Shown here piece after piece: positions 44,393-52,369 of a DNA stretch of 64,000 bases. The DNA lies in NCBI RefSeq assembly GCF_021390515.1, contig NZ_JAJUXI010000011.1, positions 186,001 through 250,000 of the forward strand, in the 5' to 3' direction. Source of the DNA: Dyadobacter sp. CY326 (GTDB lineage Bacteria > Bacteroidota > Bacteroidia > Cytophagales > Spirosomataceae). Below the pieces are notes generated by a model that saw only the letters and a program-made list of their open reading frames with translations, did no database searches and was not told the origin of the DNA. The translations under genes were made by a program, and so were the position numbers. Position 1 is the stretch's first letter. Each line of letters opens with the position of its first letter.

Positions 44393-44683
44393 TTACTGTA
44401 AGGCCAGAAATGCTGAATCGTATTCCGCTTGACAAAGATCATAATTACGCTGAATATCAAGCCAAAACTCCGCACTTGTTCTAGATGCCTCTGACAAACG
44501 CACACACATTTCAGAGCTAATTCCTTGATGCTCATTCAAAATATTTGAAAGTGTTTTGCGCGTAACACCCAGGCCTTTGGCAATGTTAGCTTGGGTGTAG
44601 TTGTGCCCGGTTTCTTCTTTCAAACCCTCAATCGTTTCCTTAATTAACGCCCCGGGTTGGGCTGGTCTCATTCCTCGTTTCAT
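44393..44683 (-). CDS. higA: HigA-type antitoxin (orphan)
   Basis: A 96-aa XRE protein of the HigA addiction-module family: RPAQPGALIKETIEGL (the usual HPGEIL-type opening), the HTH NIAKGLGVTRKTLSNILNEH, and SEASRTSAEFWLDIQRNYDL, which is the diagnostic C-terminal block. In higBA operons the toxin higB comes first, upstream of higA. Here the 133 bases upstream (44684-44816) contain a palindrome and the terminators of the next gene, and no higB or remnant that I could recognise. It is therefore either a free repressor or a leftover that protects from other HigB toxins. The 3' end faces the 2H gene 7 bases away. Confidence 0.85.
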   Translation of the reverse strand: MKRGMRPAQPGALIKETIEGLKEETGHNYTQANIAKGLGVTRKTLSNILNEHQGISSEMCVRLSEASRTSAEFWLDIQRNYDLCQAEYDSAFLALQ

Positions 44684-44685
44684 AA

Positions 44686-44703
44686 ATTCTTATAATTAAG
44701 AAT
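44686..44703 (-). promoter_or_regulatory. palindromic operator at the higA start
   Basis: ATTCTTA (44686-44692) and TAAGAAT (44697-44703) are perfect inverted repeats with a TAAT spacer, ending 2 bases before the higA ATG. The position and symmetry fit HigA autorepression. Confidence 0.6.
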
Positions 44704-44739
44704 AGTCCAGTTAATCAACATCGTAGCATCAATAAGCAA

Positions 44740-44770
44740 AAATAAAAAGGGAAAGCAAACTGCCTTCCCT
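44740..44770 (-). terminator. intrinsic terminator after the Gfo/Idh/MocA lipoprotein gene
   Basis: AGGGAA (44748-44753) pairs with TTCCCT (44765-44770), extended inside by GC/GC pairs with one mismatch. On the minus strand TTTTTATT follows. It lies 47 bases past the stop of the gene ending at 44817. Confidence 0.75.
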
Positions 44771-44778
44771 CTACATGC

Positions 44779-44798
44779 CCGTTGCTTTCAAGCAACGG
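44779..44798. repeat. 20-base hairpin palindrome
   Basis: CCGTTGCTT (44779-44787) and AAGCAACGG (44790-44798) are perfect complements around TC. It lies between a stop codon and a terminator and has no T-tract of its own; it may shield the mRNA end or be a dispersed palindrome. Confidence 0.6.
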
Positions 44799-44816
44799 AA
44801 AACATTCATAACAACC

Positions 44817-46196
44817 TCACTTAGCCTCCTTCAAAGCCAACGTCGTCAAATAATACTTAGCAATCATATTCGGCACTTCCCATCTCGGAAGCTGTCCAGC
44901 CTTCAAATACTCCATATACTTGTTAGCAACCTGCGCGAAGTGCGCTTCGTGGCCGTTGTCATATTTCGCTGGAATACTCACTTCCCAGCCGGCTGCGTTC
45001 TTTTTTAGCTCAATGCCTGGGTATTTCCCTTGCACCATTTTGAAGCTGTTAGCCACGGCGTCTTCGTAAGCTTTTGATTTGTCAATGGTCTCAATGTAAA
45101 GCACTGGCTTGTATTTCTGCTCTTTGCCCTGGCGTACGATCAGGTTGGCTTTGGAGCCTTTCATGATGGAGTAATGCGTGTCGCCGGTGCCTTCGGGGGC
45201 CTGGAAATTCCATAAAACGGAGACTTTGGCATGAACACCTTTTAGGATGTAATTCATGGCGCCATTGGAATAAACGCTTAATGTTGTGTCTTTTACGTCT
45301 TTGCTCAGGAAGTCGGGAAAGTTATCGCTTTTGGTTACGAGCTTGAATTGTGACTTGGTAAGCTTAGTCGCCGTGCGTTTTGCTGAAAGCAGTTTAACGT
45401 CCTTTTTGTAATCCAATTCAGTGTTTGGGAAACAGCTCCATTGTACGAGATCAACCAAGTGGGTGGTAACGTCCACCATGCCTTCGCCTTGTTGTTTTAC
45501 GTCAAAAAACCAGGTTGGCCGCACTAATGCTTCGCCGGAAATGTATTTGAAAAAATGGTGCACACTTTCCTTCGCAACGGCCGGATTCTCAGCCGTTCCT
45601 TTTTGTAATTCACCGAAAATCTCAGGCGAAGCTGCCAGCTCGCGCTGCAATGCGTTGGTGATCTCATAACGCTCGGTCATGATGTCGTAAAGCAGCACTT
45701 TGTTTTTCTCGGCGCTTGTAAATGCTTCTTTTAATTTATCAAAACCTGCCGCATCAATGGCCATGGGCTTATCCGCAAGCACATTAAGGCCTGCGTCCAC
45801 GGATTGTTTAATATAATCAGTCTTTTTTTGATTGTTTCCAGCCAGGATAACCACATTTCCCTTCTTTTCCGAAAGCATTTTTTCAAGAAAATCGGGACCA
45901 GTGTAAACTTCTTCTTTCCAGCGCGTCGGGTCTTTGGGACTTGCATTGTATTTTTCGACTTTATCCAGATACGCCTTCACATCCGGGCCCTCGGACGCAT
46001 ATACATGTACGACCGAATCGACGTCAGGATACATGGATTTTTGAACAAGAGCTGCGTGAAAGTGCCCGGGCTCGACCACGATCAGGCTTAAAGGTTTTTT
46101 TTGTATCTCGTCTTTGGCTTCTTCTTTCTTCGTATCACATCCCTGATTTAATGCCATAGCGCTCATGAAAGCGATTGTCAAAAGTGTATTTCTCAT
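44817..46196 (-). CDS. Gfo/Idh/MocA family oxidoreductase, lipoprotein
   Basis: An NAD(P)-dependent sugar oxidoreductase homologue of 459 aa with a lipoprotein-like signal (ending NQGC, Cys20) and an acidic EEAKDE stretch after it. The Rossmann part lacks the classical GxGxxG in its first strand (VVEPGHFHAAL) but has NVVILAGNNQKKTDY and VLADKPMAI, the family's EKP-like site as DKP. The C-terminal half fits the putative oxidoreductase C-terminal domain (VRPTWFFDVKQQGEGMVDV, THLVDLVQWSCF). Exported members occur in sugar-acid and glycan loci. It follows nagB by 45 bases and ends the amino-sugar block. Confidence 0.82.
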   Translation of the reverse strand: MRNTLLTIAFMSAMALNQGCDTKKEEAKDEIQKKPLSLIVVEPGHFHAALVQKSMYPDVDSVVHVYASEGPDVKAYLDKVEKYNASPKDPTRWKEEVYTGPDFLEKMLSEKKGNVVILAGNNQKKTDYIKQSVDAGLNVLADKPMAIDAAGFDKLKEAFTSAEKNKVLLYDIMTERYEITNALQRELAASPEIFGELQKGTAENPAVAKESVHHFFKYISGEALVRPTWFFDVKQQGEGMVDVTTHLVDLVQWSCFPNTELDYKKDVKLLSAKRTATKLTKSQFKLVTKSDNFPDFLSKDVKDTTLSVYSNGAMNYILKGVHAKVSVLWNFQAPEGTGDTHYSIMKGSKANLIVRQGKEQKYKPVLYIETIDKSKAYEDAVANSFKMVQGKYPGIELKKNAAGWEVSIPAKYDNGHEAHFAQVANKYMEYLKAGQLPRWEVPNMIAKYYLTTLALKEAK

Positions 46197-46241
46197 GTTG
46201 GTGGATTGAGGTAATAATGCAAGATAGGCTCAAAAATGATG

Positions 46242-47018
46242 TTACGCCTGACTGTAAGACGAAATTTCTTTCAGCTTCCCTGAACTGGCTTTATCAATAA
46301 ACAAAATCGCGTTTGGATGTTTCCGAAGGATCGTGGACGGATATTCTTCCTGAATTTCTTCGGCCACGGTGTGGTAAATAGCCTGCGCTTTTTTCTCGCC
46401 CGGCACCATCGCAAAAGCATATTTCGCCTTCATTAATGTGGGGATTGTGAGCGTTAACGCCGTTTGCGGCACTTCGTCAAATGTGTCAAAACAAGCATCA
46501 TTCACTTGTTGCTGGCGGCAAGCATGATCCAGATCAACTTGTTTTACGATCAAAGGATCATCAAAAAACGCCACATGTGGATCATTAAAGGCCAAATGTC
46601 CATTTTCTCCGATGCCCAAACAAACGATATCAACCGGATTTTCTTCTAAAAGTTTAGCATAATGATTGCATTCTTCCTGAATATTTTCAGCATTGCCATT
46701 GAGATACGAAACCGACTTCAACGGCACAAAATCGAATAATTTAACTTTAAGAAAATTGCCGAAATTCTGTGGCGCGTCATTGGGCAAGCCCACATATTCG
46801 TCCATGTGGAAAGCATTGATTTTCTCCCATTCAATTCCTTTTTCTCCTTTTAATGCTGCCAAAAACTCATTCTGAGACGGTGCCGAAGCGAAAATGATAT
46901 TAACCGAATCCTGGATTTGTTGTAACTCGCGGATTTTATCAGCAACCATTTGGGCTGCATTGATCCCCATTTCTTGTCTGGTGTCGAAAATTTTTATTTC
47001 CAAATCGTCAACCTTCAT
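46242..47018 (-). CDS. nagB: glucosamine-6-phosphate deaminase
   Basis: Converts glucosamine-6-phosphate to fructose-6-phosphate and ammonia. The 258-aa chain carries NAFHMDEYVGL (catalytic Asp region), DIVCLGIGENGHLAFNDP and QQQVNDACF and TLTIPTLM, all typical. It starts 12 bases after nagA, so the two are co-transcribed, completing the route from GlcNAc-6-phosphate to glycolysis. Confidence 0.93.
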   Translation of the reverse strand: MKVDDLEIKIFDTRQEMGINAAQMVADKIRELQQIQDSVNIIFASAPSQNEFLAALKGEKGIEWEKINAFHMDEYVGLPNDAPQNFGNFLKVKLFDFVPLKSVSYLNGNAENIQEECNHYAKLLEENPVDIVCLGIGENGHLAFNDPHVAFFDDPLIVKQVDLDHACRQQQVNDACFDTFDEVPQTALTLTIPTLMKAKYAFAMVPGEKKAQAIYHTVAEEIQEEYPSTILRKHPNAILFIDKASSGKLKEISSYSQA

Positions 47019-47030
47019 AATTTGTGTTTT

Positions 47031-48212
47031 TTAAAATTGCTTGTCATAAATTATTCTGCCTCTTACTATTGTCTTTTGTATGTTAATGTCGCTGTCGAAA
47101 ATGACGATATCAGCATCTTTTCCAGCGACTAATGTGCCTTTTTTGTGATCCACGCCCATAATGCGCGCCGGAGTAGCAGTCATCATCCGCACCGAATCGA
47201 GCAGGGAAACATCAGCCATTTGAACCATATTTCTTACCAATCGGTCGGTCGTGGAAACGCTTCCGGCGAAGGATGTGCGGTCTGGTAACTTGGCGACGCC
47301 GTCCTCTACGATCACTTTCAGGCCGTTTTTCAGCGATCCCAATGTGCTTTCGCCTCCGGGCATTCCGGCGGCGCGCATGGCGTCGGTGATGAGTGCAATG
47401 CGGTCGGGGCCTTTTATTTTGTATATCAATTTCAAAAGCGGAGCGGGCAAATGCACGCCGTCGGCGATAATTTCCACGTCCATATCAAGTAAAAAAGCGC
47501 TTTCAATGGTTCCTGCATAGCGAAATGCATTCTTGCGCGTCACACCTGACATGGCTGAATACAGATGCGTTGCGAGCGTGTAACCATTCTCGTAAGCTTC
47601 CAGCACTTCTTCATAAATGGCATCTGTATGGGCCACAGCTGCTAGAATGCCTTTTTGTTTCAATCTTTTGCCGAAATCAATGGCTCCCGGAAGCTCGGGC
47701 GCAGCGCTCCATCGTGTAATGGACGAGGAATAAGCCAGCACTTCTTCATATTCATTTGGATCAGGATTTCGAATGTAACGCGGGTCCTGCGCACCACGCT
47801 GGCTTAGTGCGAAATATGGGCCTTCCAGGTGCATTCCCAGGAATTGCGCCCCTTTCACATTAGTTGCATTCGCCTGTTCGTAATTGTCAAGCGTTTGTAA
47901 CAAATCCTCTTTTTCGCTGGTCAATGTTGTGGGAACCATGGCGGTGGTTCCATATTGCGCATGCGTCTCAGCTATTTTTAGAAATGCATCAACTGTTCCA
48001 TCCATAAAATCATGTCCGCCTCCGCCATGAATGTGCAGGTCAATGAAACCCGGTGCAATGTAATTCCCGCCTGCATCAATGACCTCGGCATCCGGAAAAT
48101 CAACATTCCCGTCGTGTATGCCCAGGATCACGCCATCTTCAACCAGCAATGTTCCGTTCCGGATGTAGCGAAAAGGGGTGATGATGTGACCGTTGGTTAA
48201 TTTCAATTTCAT
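47031..48212 (-). CDS. nagA: N-acetylglucosamine-6-phosphate deacetylase
   Basis: Removes acetate from GlcNAc-6-phosphate. The metal-site motif is FIDLHIHGGGGHDFMDGT; further family blocks are LGMHLEGPYFALSQRGAQDP, THLYSAMSGVTRKN, IADGVHLPAPL and LITDAMRAAGMPGG. I start it at the ATG at 48212 (MKLKLTNGHIITPF), the normal N-terminus; the in-frame codon at 48251 adds 13 unlikely residues overlapping the transporter gene. 393 aa is a standard length. It lies between the sugar transporter and nagB. Confidence 0.94.
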   Translation of the reverse strand: MKLKLTNGHIITPFRYIRNGTLLVEDGVILGIHDGNVDFPDAEVIDAGGNYIAPGFIDLHIHGGGGHDFMDGTVDAFLKIAETHAQYGTTAMVPTTLTSEKEDLLQTLDNYEQANATNVKGAQFLGMHLEGPYFALSQRGAQDPRYIRNPDPNEYEEVLAYSSSITRWSAAPELPGAIDFGKRLKQKGILAAVAHTDAIYEEVLEAYENGYTLATHLYSAMSGVTRKNAFRYAGTIESAFLLDMDVEIIADGVHLPAPLLKLIYKIKGPDRIALITDAMRAAGMPGGESTLGSLKNGLKVIVEDGVAKLPDRTSFAGSVSTTDRLVRNMVQMADVSLLDSVRMMTATPARIMGVDHKKGTLVAGKDADIVIFDSDINIQKTIVRGRIIYDKQF

Positions 48213-48238
48213 AAGCAATGTGTTAATTCTAAGAAATT

Positions 48239-49561
48239 TCAAAATCCCCACTTTCTTAATTTATGACCTTTGACCGCATAAAAAACGAGATATAAATAGC
48301 ACGGCAACAACACCCAGTAAGCCTGCCTTACATCCAGCGTATCTGCGAAATAGCCGTAGAAAAGGGGCATAATGGCATTCCCGCAAAGTCCCATGATCAT
48401 GATCGAAGCACCGAGTTTGGTAAACCGGCCCAGATCATCCAGCGCGAGCGGCCATATTCCCGCCCAAACCAATGAATTGGCCAATCCAAGTAACACCACA
48501 AACCAAATCGAAATATCTGTCGTGTGACCCAGGAAGTGAATTTCTCCTTTTGCAAAAACAATCAGTAATGTAAAAATCGTCCCCAGCAATGTGCAGATCC
48601 TAAGCGCCGTAACCTGACTGATATACTTCGGAATGACGGTGATTCCAATCAAATACCCGCAAATGGTGCAGAAAAGTGTGTAGGAAGGAAAAACCTTCGC
48701 TTCCAGCAAATCAATGCCCATGGAATTGGCATAACCAATGATGGTGTCGATGGCAATCACTTGCGTTCCCACGTGCAAAAAGATCGCTAATGCGCCCAAA
48801 ATGAGATGAGGGAACTGAAAAATGCTGGTCTTGCCTGCGTTAGCACTTGCAATTTGTTCGCTTTCATGCTCCGTGTCAATCTCCGGCAAAGGTGATTTGT
48901 AAACCAAAAAACCGAGGATGAAAAGAAAGCTTCCCAGTCCGATGTAAGGATTAATAACCCTGCGGATTAACTCGTCCAATGCTGTGCTGCGTTCTATGTC
49001 TGTCATCGAGCTCAGTTGCTGAAACATGGCTGTGTCGGTAGGGCGGAGGATGACGGCTGCGAAGACAATGGGAGACAAAATGCCTGCCGCTTTATTGCAA
49101 ATCCCCATTATGCTAATGCGCTGGGCTGCACGTTCTTTTGCGCCGAGGATTGTAATGTATGGGTTAGCAGCAGTTTGTAAAATCGCTAATCCAATGCCAA
49201 TGGTGAACAACCCAAGCAGGAAAATCTCATAGGTTCGAGACATGGCGGCGGGCACAAAAATGAATGCACCCAAGGCCATCGCCCAAAATCCAAACATCAT
49301 TCCCTTCTTAAAACCCACCGCTCTTAGCAAGTAGGAGGAAGGCACAGACATCACGAAATAGGCAATATAAAATGCAAATGCGACCAGGTAAGCCTGAAAA
49401 CTGGTAAGCTCACAAGCAATTTTGAAATATGGAATGAGAATAGAGTTCACCCACGAAACAAAGCCAAAGATGAAAAACATCAGCCCAATCAGGAAGATCG
49501 AGATCATCGTTTCCCGCTTCGAAAGATCTTCAACTTTGATTGCTATGGAGGCGTTGTTCAT
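48239..49561 (-). CDS. FucP-type sugar:proton MFS transporter
   Basis: A 440-aa inner-membrane symporter with 12 predicted helices. The opening FLIGLMFFIFGFVSWVNSIL and FGFWAMALGAFIFVPAA, with LQTAANPYITILGAKERAAQ, are the hallmarks of the fucose/glucose-galactose (FucP/GluP) family. Placed directly upstream of nagA and nagB it most likely imports N-acetylglucosamine, like NagP of other bacteria; this is an inference from context. There is no phosphotransferase system here, so a separate GlcNAc kinase is needed and is not in the window. Confidence 0.9.
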   Translation of the reverse strand: MNNASIAIKVEDLSKRETMISIFLIGLMFFIFGFVSWVNSILIPYFKIACELTSFQAYLVAFAFYIAYFVMSVPSSYLLRAVGFKKGMMFGFWAMALGAFIFVPAAMSRTYEIFLLGLFTIGIGLAILQTAANPYITILGAKERAAQRISIMGICNKAAGILSPIVFAAVILRPTDTAMFQQLSSMTDIERSTALDELIRRVINPYIGLGSFLFILGFLVYKSPLPEIDTEHESEQIASANAGKTSIFQFPHLILGALAIFLHVGTQVIAIDTIIGYANSMGIDLLEAKVFPSYTLFCTICGYLIGITVIPKYISQVTALRICTLLGTIFTLLIVFAKGEIHFLGHTTDISIWFVVLLGLANSLVWAGIWPLALDDLGRFTKLGASIMIMGLCGNAIMPLFYGYFADTLDVRQAYWVLLPCYLYLVFYAVKGHKLRKWGF

Positions 49562-49578
49562 GGTTTTTGGCGATAAAC

Positions 49579-49699
49579 CCCCGGAATGAATTCCGGGGAT
49601 AGGATATGTAAATCCCCTGACGGGGATAATTTTTACTGGCTAGGCGCATAATCCCCGTCAGGGGATTACAATCTCATTGCCCTGGATTTCAATCCAGGG
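49579..49699. repeat. cluster of four hairpin palindromes
   Basis: Within 121 bases: CCCCGGAAT/ATTCCGGGG (49579-49598), ATCCCC-TGAC-GGGGAT (49612-49627), AATCCCC-GTCA-GGGGATT (49650-49667) and CCCTGGATT/AATCCAGGG (49680-49699). The second and third are also reverse complements of each other over 17 bases, with 23 bases between, so a larger cruciform is possible. It lies between two minus-strand genes. From 49721 to 49796 degenerate repeats around ACTGAGCTAATCTTGA follow. The pattern resembles dispersed REP-like elements rather than a single terminator. Confidence 0.85.
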
Positions 49700-49796
49700 T
49701 TTTGGAATAAGCCTTGGATTCAGACTGAGCTAATCTTGAACTAGGCTAATCTGACTTGAAACTGAGCTGAGATTAAACTAAACTTTTTAAACCGAG

Positions 49797-51149
49797 CTAA
49801 ACAGTCGGTTCCCAGCCTTTTTGATATTCTCTTTTCCAAAGTTTCTCAGCTTCTTTGTTGCCTTTAATGTGCCCATTTGAAGAATCAACATTCAATGTTG
49901 CTCCTGTGCGATAAGCAATGTTGCCAAGCTGCGCCAGCAATGTGCTCTGGTGTCCGCCGACGATCTCGGAAGCCAGCGGCGTTCCTTTTTTAATGGCATC
50001 AAAGAAATTCTGAATGTGCAATGCATCGAGTCCCTGCGACGGGTTCATCTTATTTCTTGGATCAATCACAAAGTCATTTTTTACTTCCTTAATCACCTTG
50101 TTATCAAGTCCGTAAATGGTGTAAGTGTTGCCCTCGCCAATTTGCAGCGAGCCTGTTTCTCCATAGAAAATCACCCCAACGCTGCTGCCTTCATTCGTCC
50201 GGCCGTTGCAGCTTCTGCCTTCCCATGACATGGCGGTGTTATTGTCAAATTCTAAATTAATAACTTGTGTATCAGGCGCTTCCCAGTCGTCTTTATACCG
50301 GAATCGTCCACCCGAAGAGGTAACCCGGTTGGGATATTCAACTTGTAAGCCCCAGCGCATTAAATCCAGCATGTGTGTGCCATTATTAAGCGCTTCGCCC
50401 GTTCCCCAGTTCCAAAGCCAGTGCCAGTTGTAATGGATTAAATTATCCTTATAAGCACGACGCGGTGCGGGACCTTGCCATAACTCATAGTCCAGCCAGG
50501 TTGGAACAGCAGTCTCTTTTCCCACGCCGATGGACGCCCTATTATTGGTATACCAACCTTTTACAAAATACGGACGGCCAATAGCACCGCTATGAACTTC
50601 CTTAATTGCAGCCATCACATTCGGCCACGAACGGCGCTGGTTGCCCATTTGAATCACATTCTTATATTTTTTGGCCACAGTGATCAGCATTTCGCCTTCG
50701 TTTGGGTTGTGGCTGCAAGGTTTTTCCAGATAAACATGCTTTCCAGCTTTCGAAGCCAGAATGGCAGCAGGCGCGTGCCAATGATCGGGCGCTGCGATAA
50801 CCAATGCATCCATATCCTTGTTTTCCAGTGCCTTCCGAAAATCAGGCGTGTTGGCAGGTTTGGATTTTTGAATGTCATTAACAGTGCTAATGCATTTTTC
50901 TGCGGCTCGTGAATCCACATCGGAGATCGAAACAACCTCACAGTTTGGCTGCAATGCATAGTTAGAAGAAAGCGCCAGACCGCGACTATTGACGCCCATC
51001 ACGCCGACTCTCACTTTCTCATTTGCCCCAATGATTTTTGCATAACTTTTTGGACTAAAACCTGGCAGCACGCCGCCCAAAGTAAGCAATGCGCTTCCGG
51101 CAAGCGTTTTTTTCAAAAATTCTCTTCTTTCGTTAGGAATATTTTTCAT
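49797..51149 (-). CDS. Gfo/Idh/MocA family oxidoreductase with Tat signal
   Basis: A 450-aa exported oxidoreductase. The twin-arginine signal is ERREFLKKTLAGSALLTLGG, implying export folded with its cofactor by the Tat system (tatA at 19034). The nucleotide-binding region is VRVGVMGVNSRGLALS, with EVVSISDVDSRAAEKC; the active-site block is KHVYLEKPCSHN and later HYNWHWLWNWGTGEALNNGT with HMLDLMRW. This architecture is shared with GH109-like glycosidases and with secreted sugar dehydrogenases; I cannot tell which. The next gene upstream is a second Gfo/Idh/MocA gene in the same direction. Confidence 0.86.
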   Translation of the reverse strand: MKNIPNERREFLKKTLAGSALLTLGGVLPGFSPKSYAKIIGANEKVRVGVMGVNSRGLALSSNYALQPNCEVVSISDVDSRAAEKCISTVNDIQKSKPANTPDFRKALENKDMDALVIAAPDHWHAPAAILASKAGKHVYLEKPCSHNPNEGEMLITVAKKYKNVIQMGNQRRSWPNVMAAIKEVHSGAIGRPYFVKGWYTNNRASIGVGKETAVPTWLDYELWQGPAPRRAYKDNLIHYNWHWLWNWGTGEALNNGTHMLDLMRWGLQVEYPNRVTSSGGRFRYKDDWEAPDTQVINLEFDNNTAMSWEGRSCNGRTNEGSSVGVIFYGETGSLQIGEGNTYTIYGLDNKVIKEVKNDFVIDPRNKMNPSQGLDALHIQNFFDAIKKGTPLASEIVGGHQSTLLAQLGNIAYRTGATLNVDSSNGHIKGNKEAEKLWKREYQKGWEPTV

Positions 51150-51194
51150 GTCAAATGATGGTTAAAGGATTTGGTCACCAAGTCTGAGCAATGT

Positions 51195-52202
51195 TCATCG
51201 GCTCTTTTTGGCTTTGGTTAAAACACTCTCCAATGTTACACTTTTTCCGCCTTGACGTTTGCTTTCATCGGCGGCTTCCATGAATGTGAAAATTTCGATC
51301 GTTTCCTGAGGCGTTACGGGCATTTCGCCTGTTTTGAAATATTTGATAATGTCTACCAAAAGCGGCTCATAGCCTGCATAAGGCCCCAAAACTTTGTTGC
51401 CGTCTTCCGTAAAAACTGTCCCGCCATAATCGTGCTTGCCTGTGCGCGTGCCTCGGAATGTGCCTGTTCTGCCATCACCCCAAATGCCTACAACAATGTC
51501 TGTGTTTGGCGTGCTCACGCGCGTGACGCTTTTGCAACCAGTTCCCATGACAGTATATAAAGTTTCAACGCCATGGACGCCATACCAGAAGAAGTCTGGA
51601 TGGGTTTTTTCCAAAACGGCAGGACTATAAGTGTCTGCGCCCAGGACTTTGGCTTTGTCGATATTTTCAAGTCCTTTGATATAGCGCAAAGATGAGGCAG
51701 AGAAAACGGGGATTTTGTATTTTTCGGCAGCATTATAAATCGCAATCGTGTCTGATAATGAGGCAGCTACGGGTTTGTCTATAAACATTCTTTTGCCAGC
51801 TTTAAACACTTCCAGTGCTTGTTCCAAATGCAGTCTCCCATCATTGGTTTCCAAAAGAATTACATCCGTTTCGGCTAGCAATTCCTGGATTGAGCCGGTT
51901 ATTTTTACACCTAACTTTTTGACTTCTTCAATGTATCCCGGAATGCGTTTCGTGCTGGATTCTATGTCCTTGCTCCCCTGCGGATATGCAGCCGTCACTT
52001 TGTAACTGTCATAAACCGGATCTGGCGCCTCTGCATTCAATGCTTTTGCAAATGCAACGCTGTGAGAAGTGTCCAGTCCGATGATGCCGACGCGTTTTCC
52101 GTCAGCGACGCGGGCAATGGCTGGGAAAAAGTCCAGCAACCCCAATCCGGCGCCAGTTACAACAGATTTGATGATGAAATTTCGTCGGTTAAGCGAATGC
52201 AT
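51195..52202 (-). CDS. Gfo/Idh/MocA family oxidoreductase with export signal
   Basis: A 335-aa member of the same superfamily. It begins NRRNFIIKSVVTGAGLGLLD, a Tat-like signal. The nucleotide-binding strand is KRVGIIGLDTSHSVAFAKAL, followed by VILLETNDGRLHLEQALEVF and RMFIDKPVAASL (EKP-equivalent DKP). The last gene before the LacI regulator, 168 bases away and in the same direction. Probably acts with the 49797-51149 product on a sugar or inositol derivative; substrate unknown. Confidence 0.82.
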   Translation of the reverse strand: MHSLNRRNFIIKSVVTGAGLGLLDFFPAIARVADGKRVGIIGLDTSHSVAFAKALNAEAPDPVYDSYKVTAAYPQGSKDIESSTKRIPGYIEEVKKLGVKITGSIQELLAETDVILLETNDGRLHLEQALEVFKAGKRMFIDKPVAASLSDTIAIYNAAEKYKIPVFSASSLRYIKGLENIDKAKVLGADTYSPAVLEKTHPDFFWYGVHGVETLYTVMGTGCKSVTRVSTPNTDIVVGIWGDGRTGTFRGTRTGKHDYGGTVFTEDGNKVLGPYAGYEPLLVDIIKYFKTGEMPVTPQETIEIFTFMEAADESKRQGGKSVTLESVLTKAKKSR

Positions 52203-52369
52203 AATGTTTAATAAAGTGTTTAGGAATAGCCTCGAAAGCGATTTCGGGGACGTACCCGTAAATATACTAACATATTTTTAACGATATGTTATTGACCTAC
52301 TTGGTTATAAATTATTTTGGTACAACACGATATCAAGATCATTTCTATGGCATTTTAATTACTTAACAT

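Noticed and set aside
44684..44816. Remnant of a higB toxin upstream of higA
   Set aside because: Reading the frames by eye gave only short pieces without HigB motifs; the space is filled by an operator and two hairpins.
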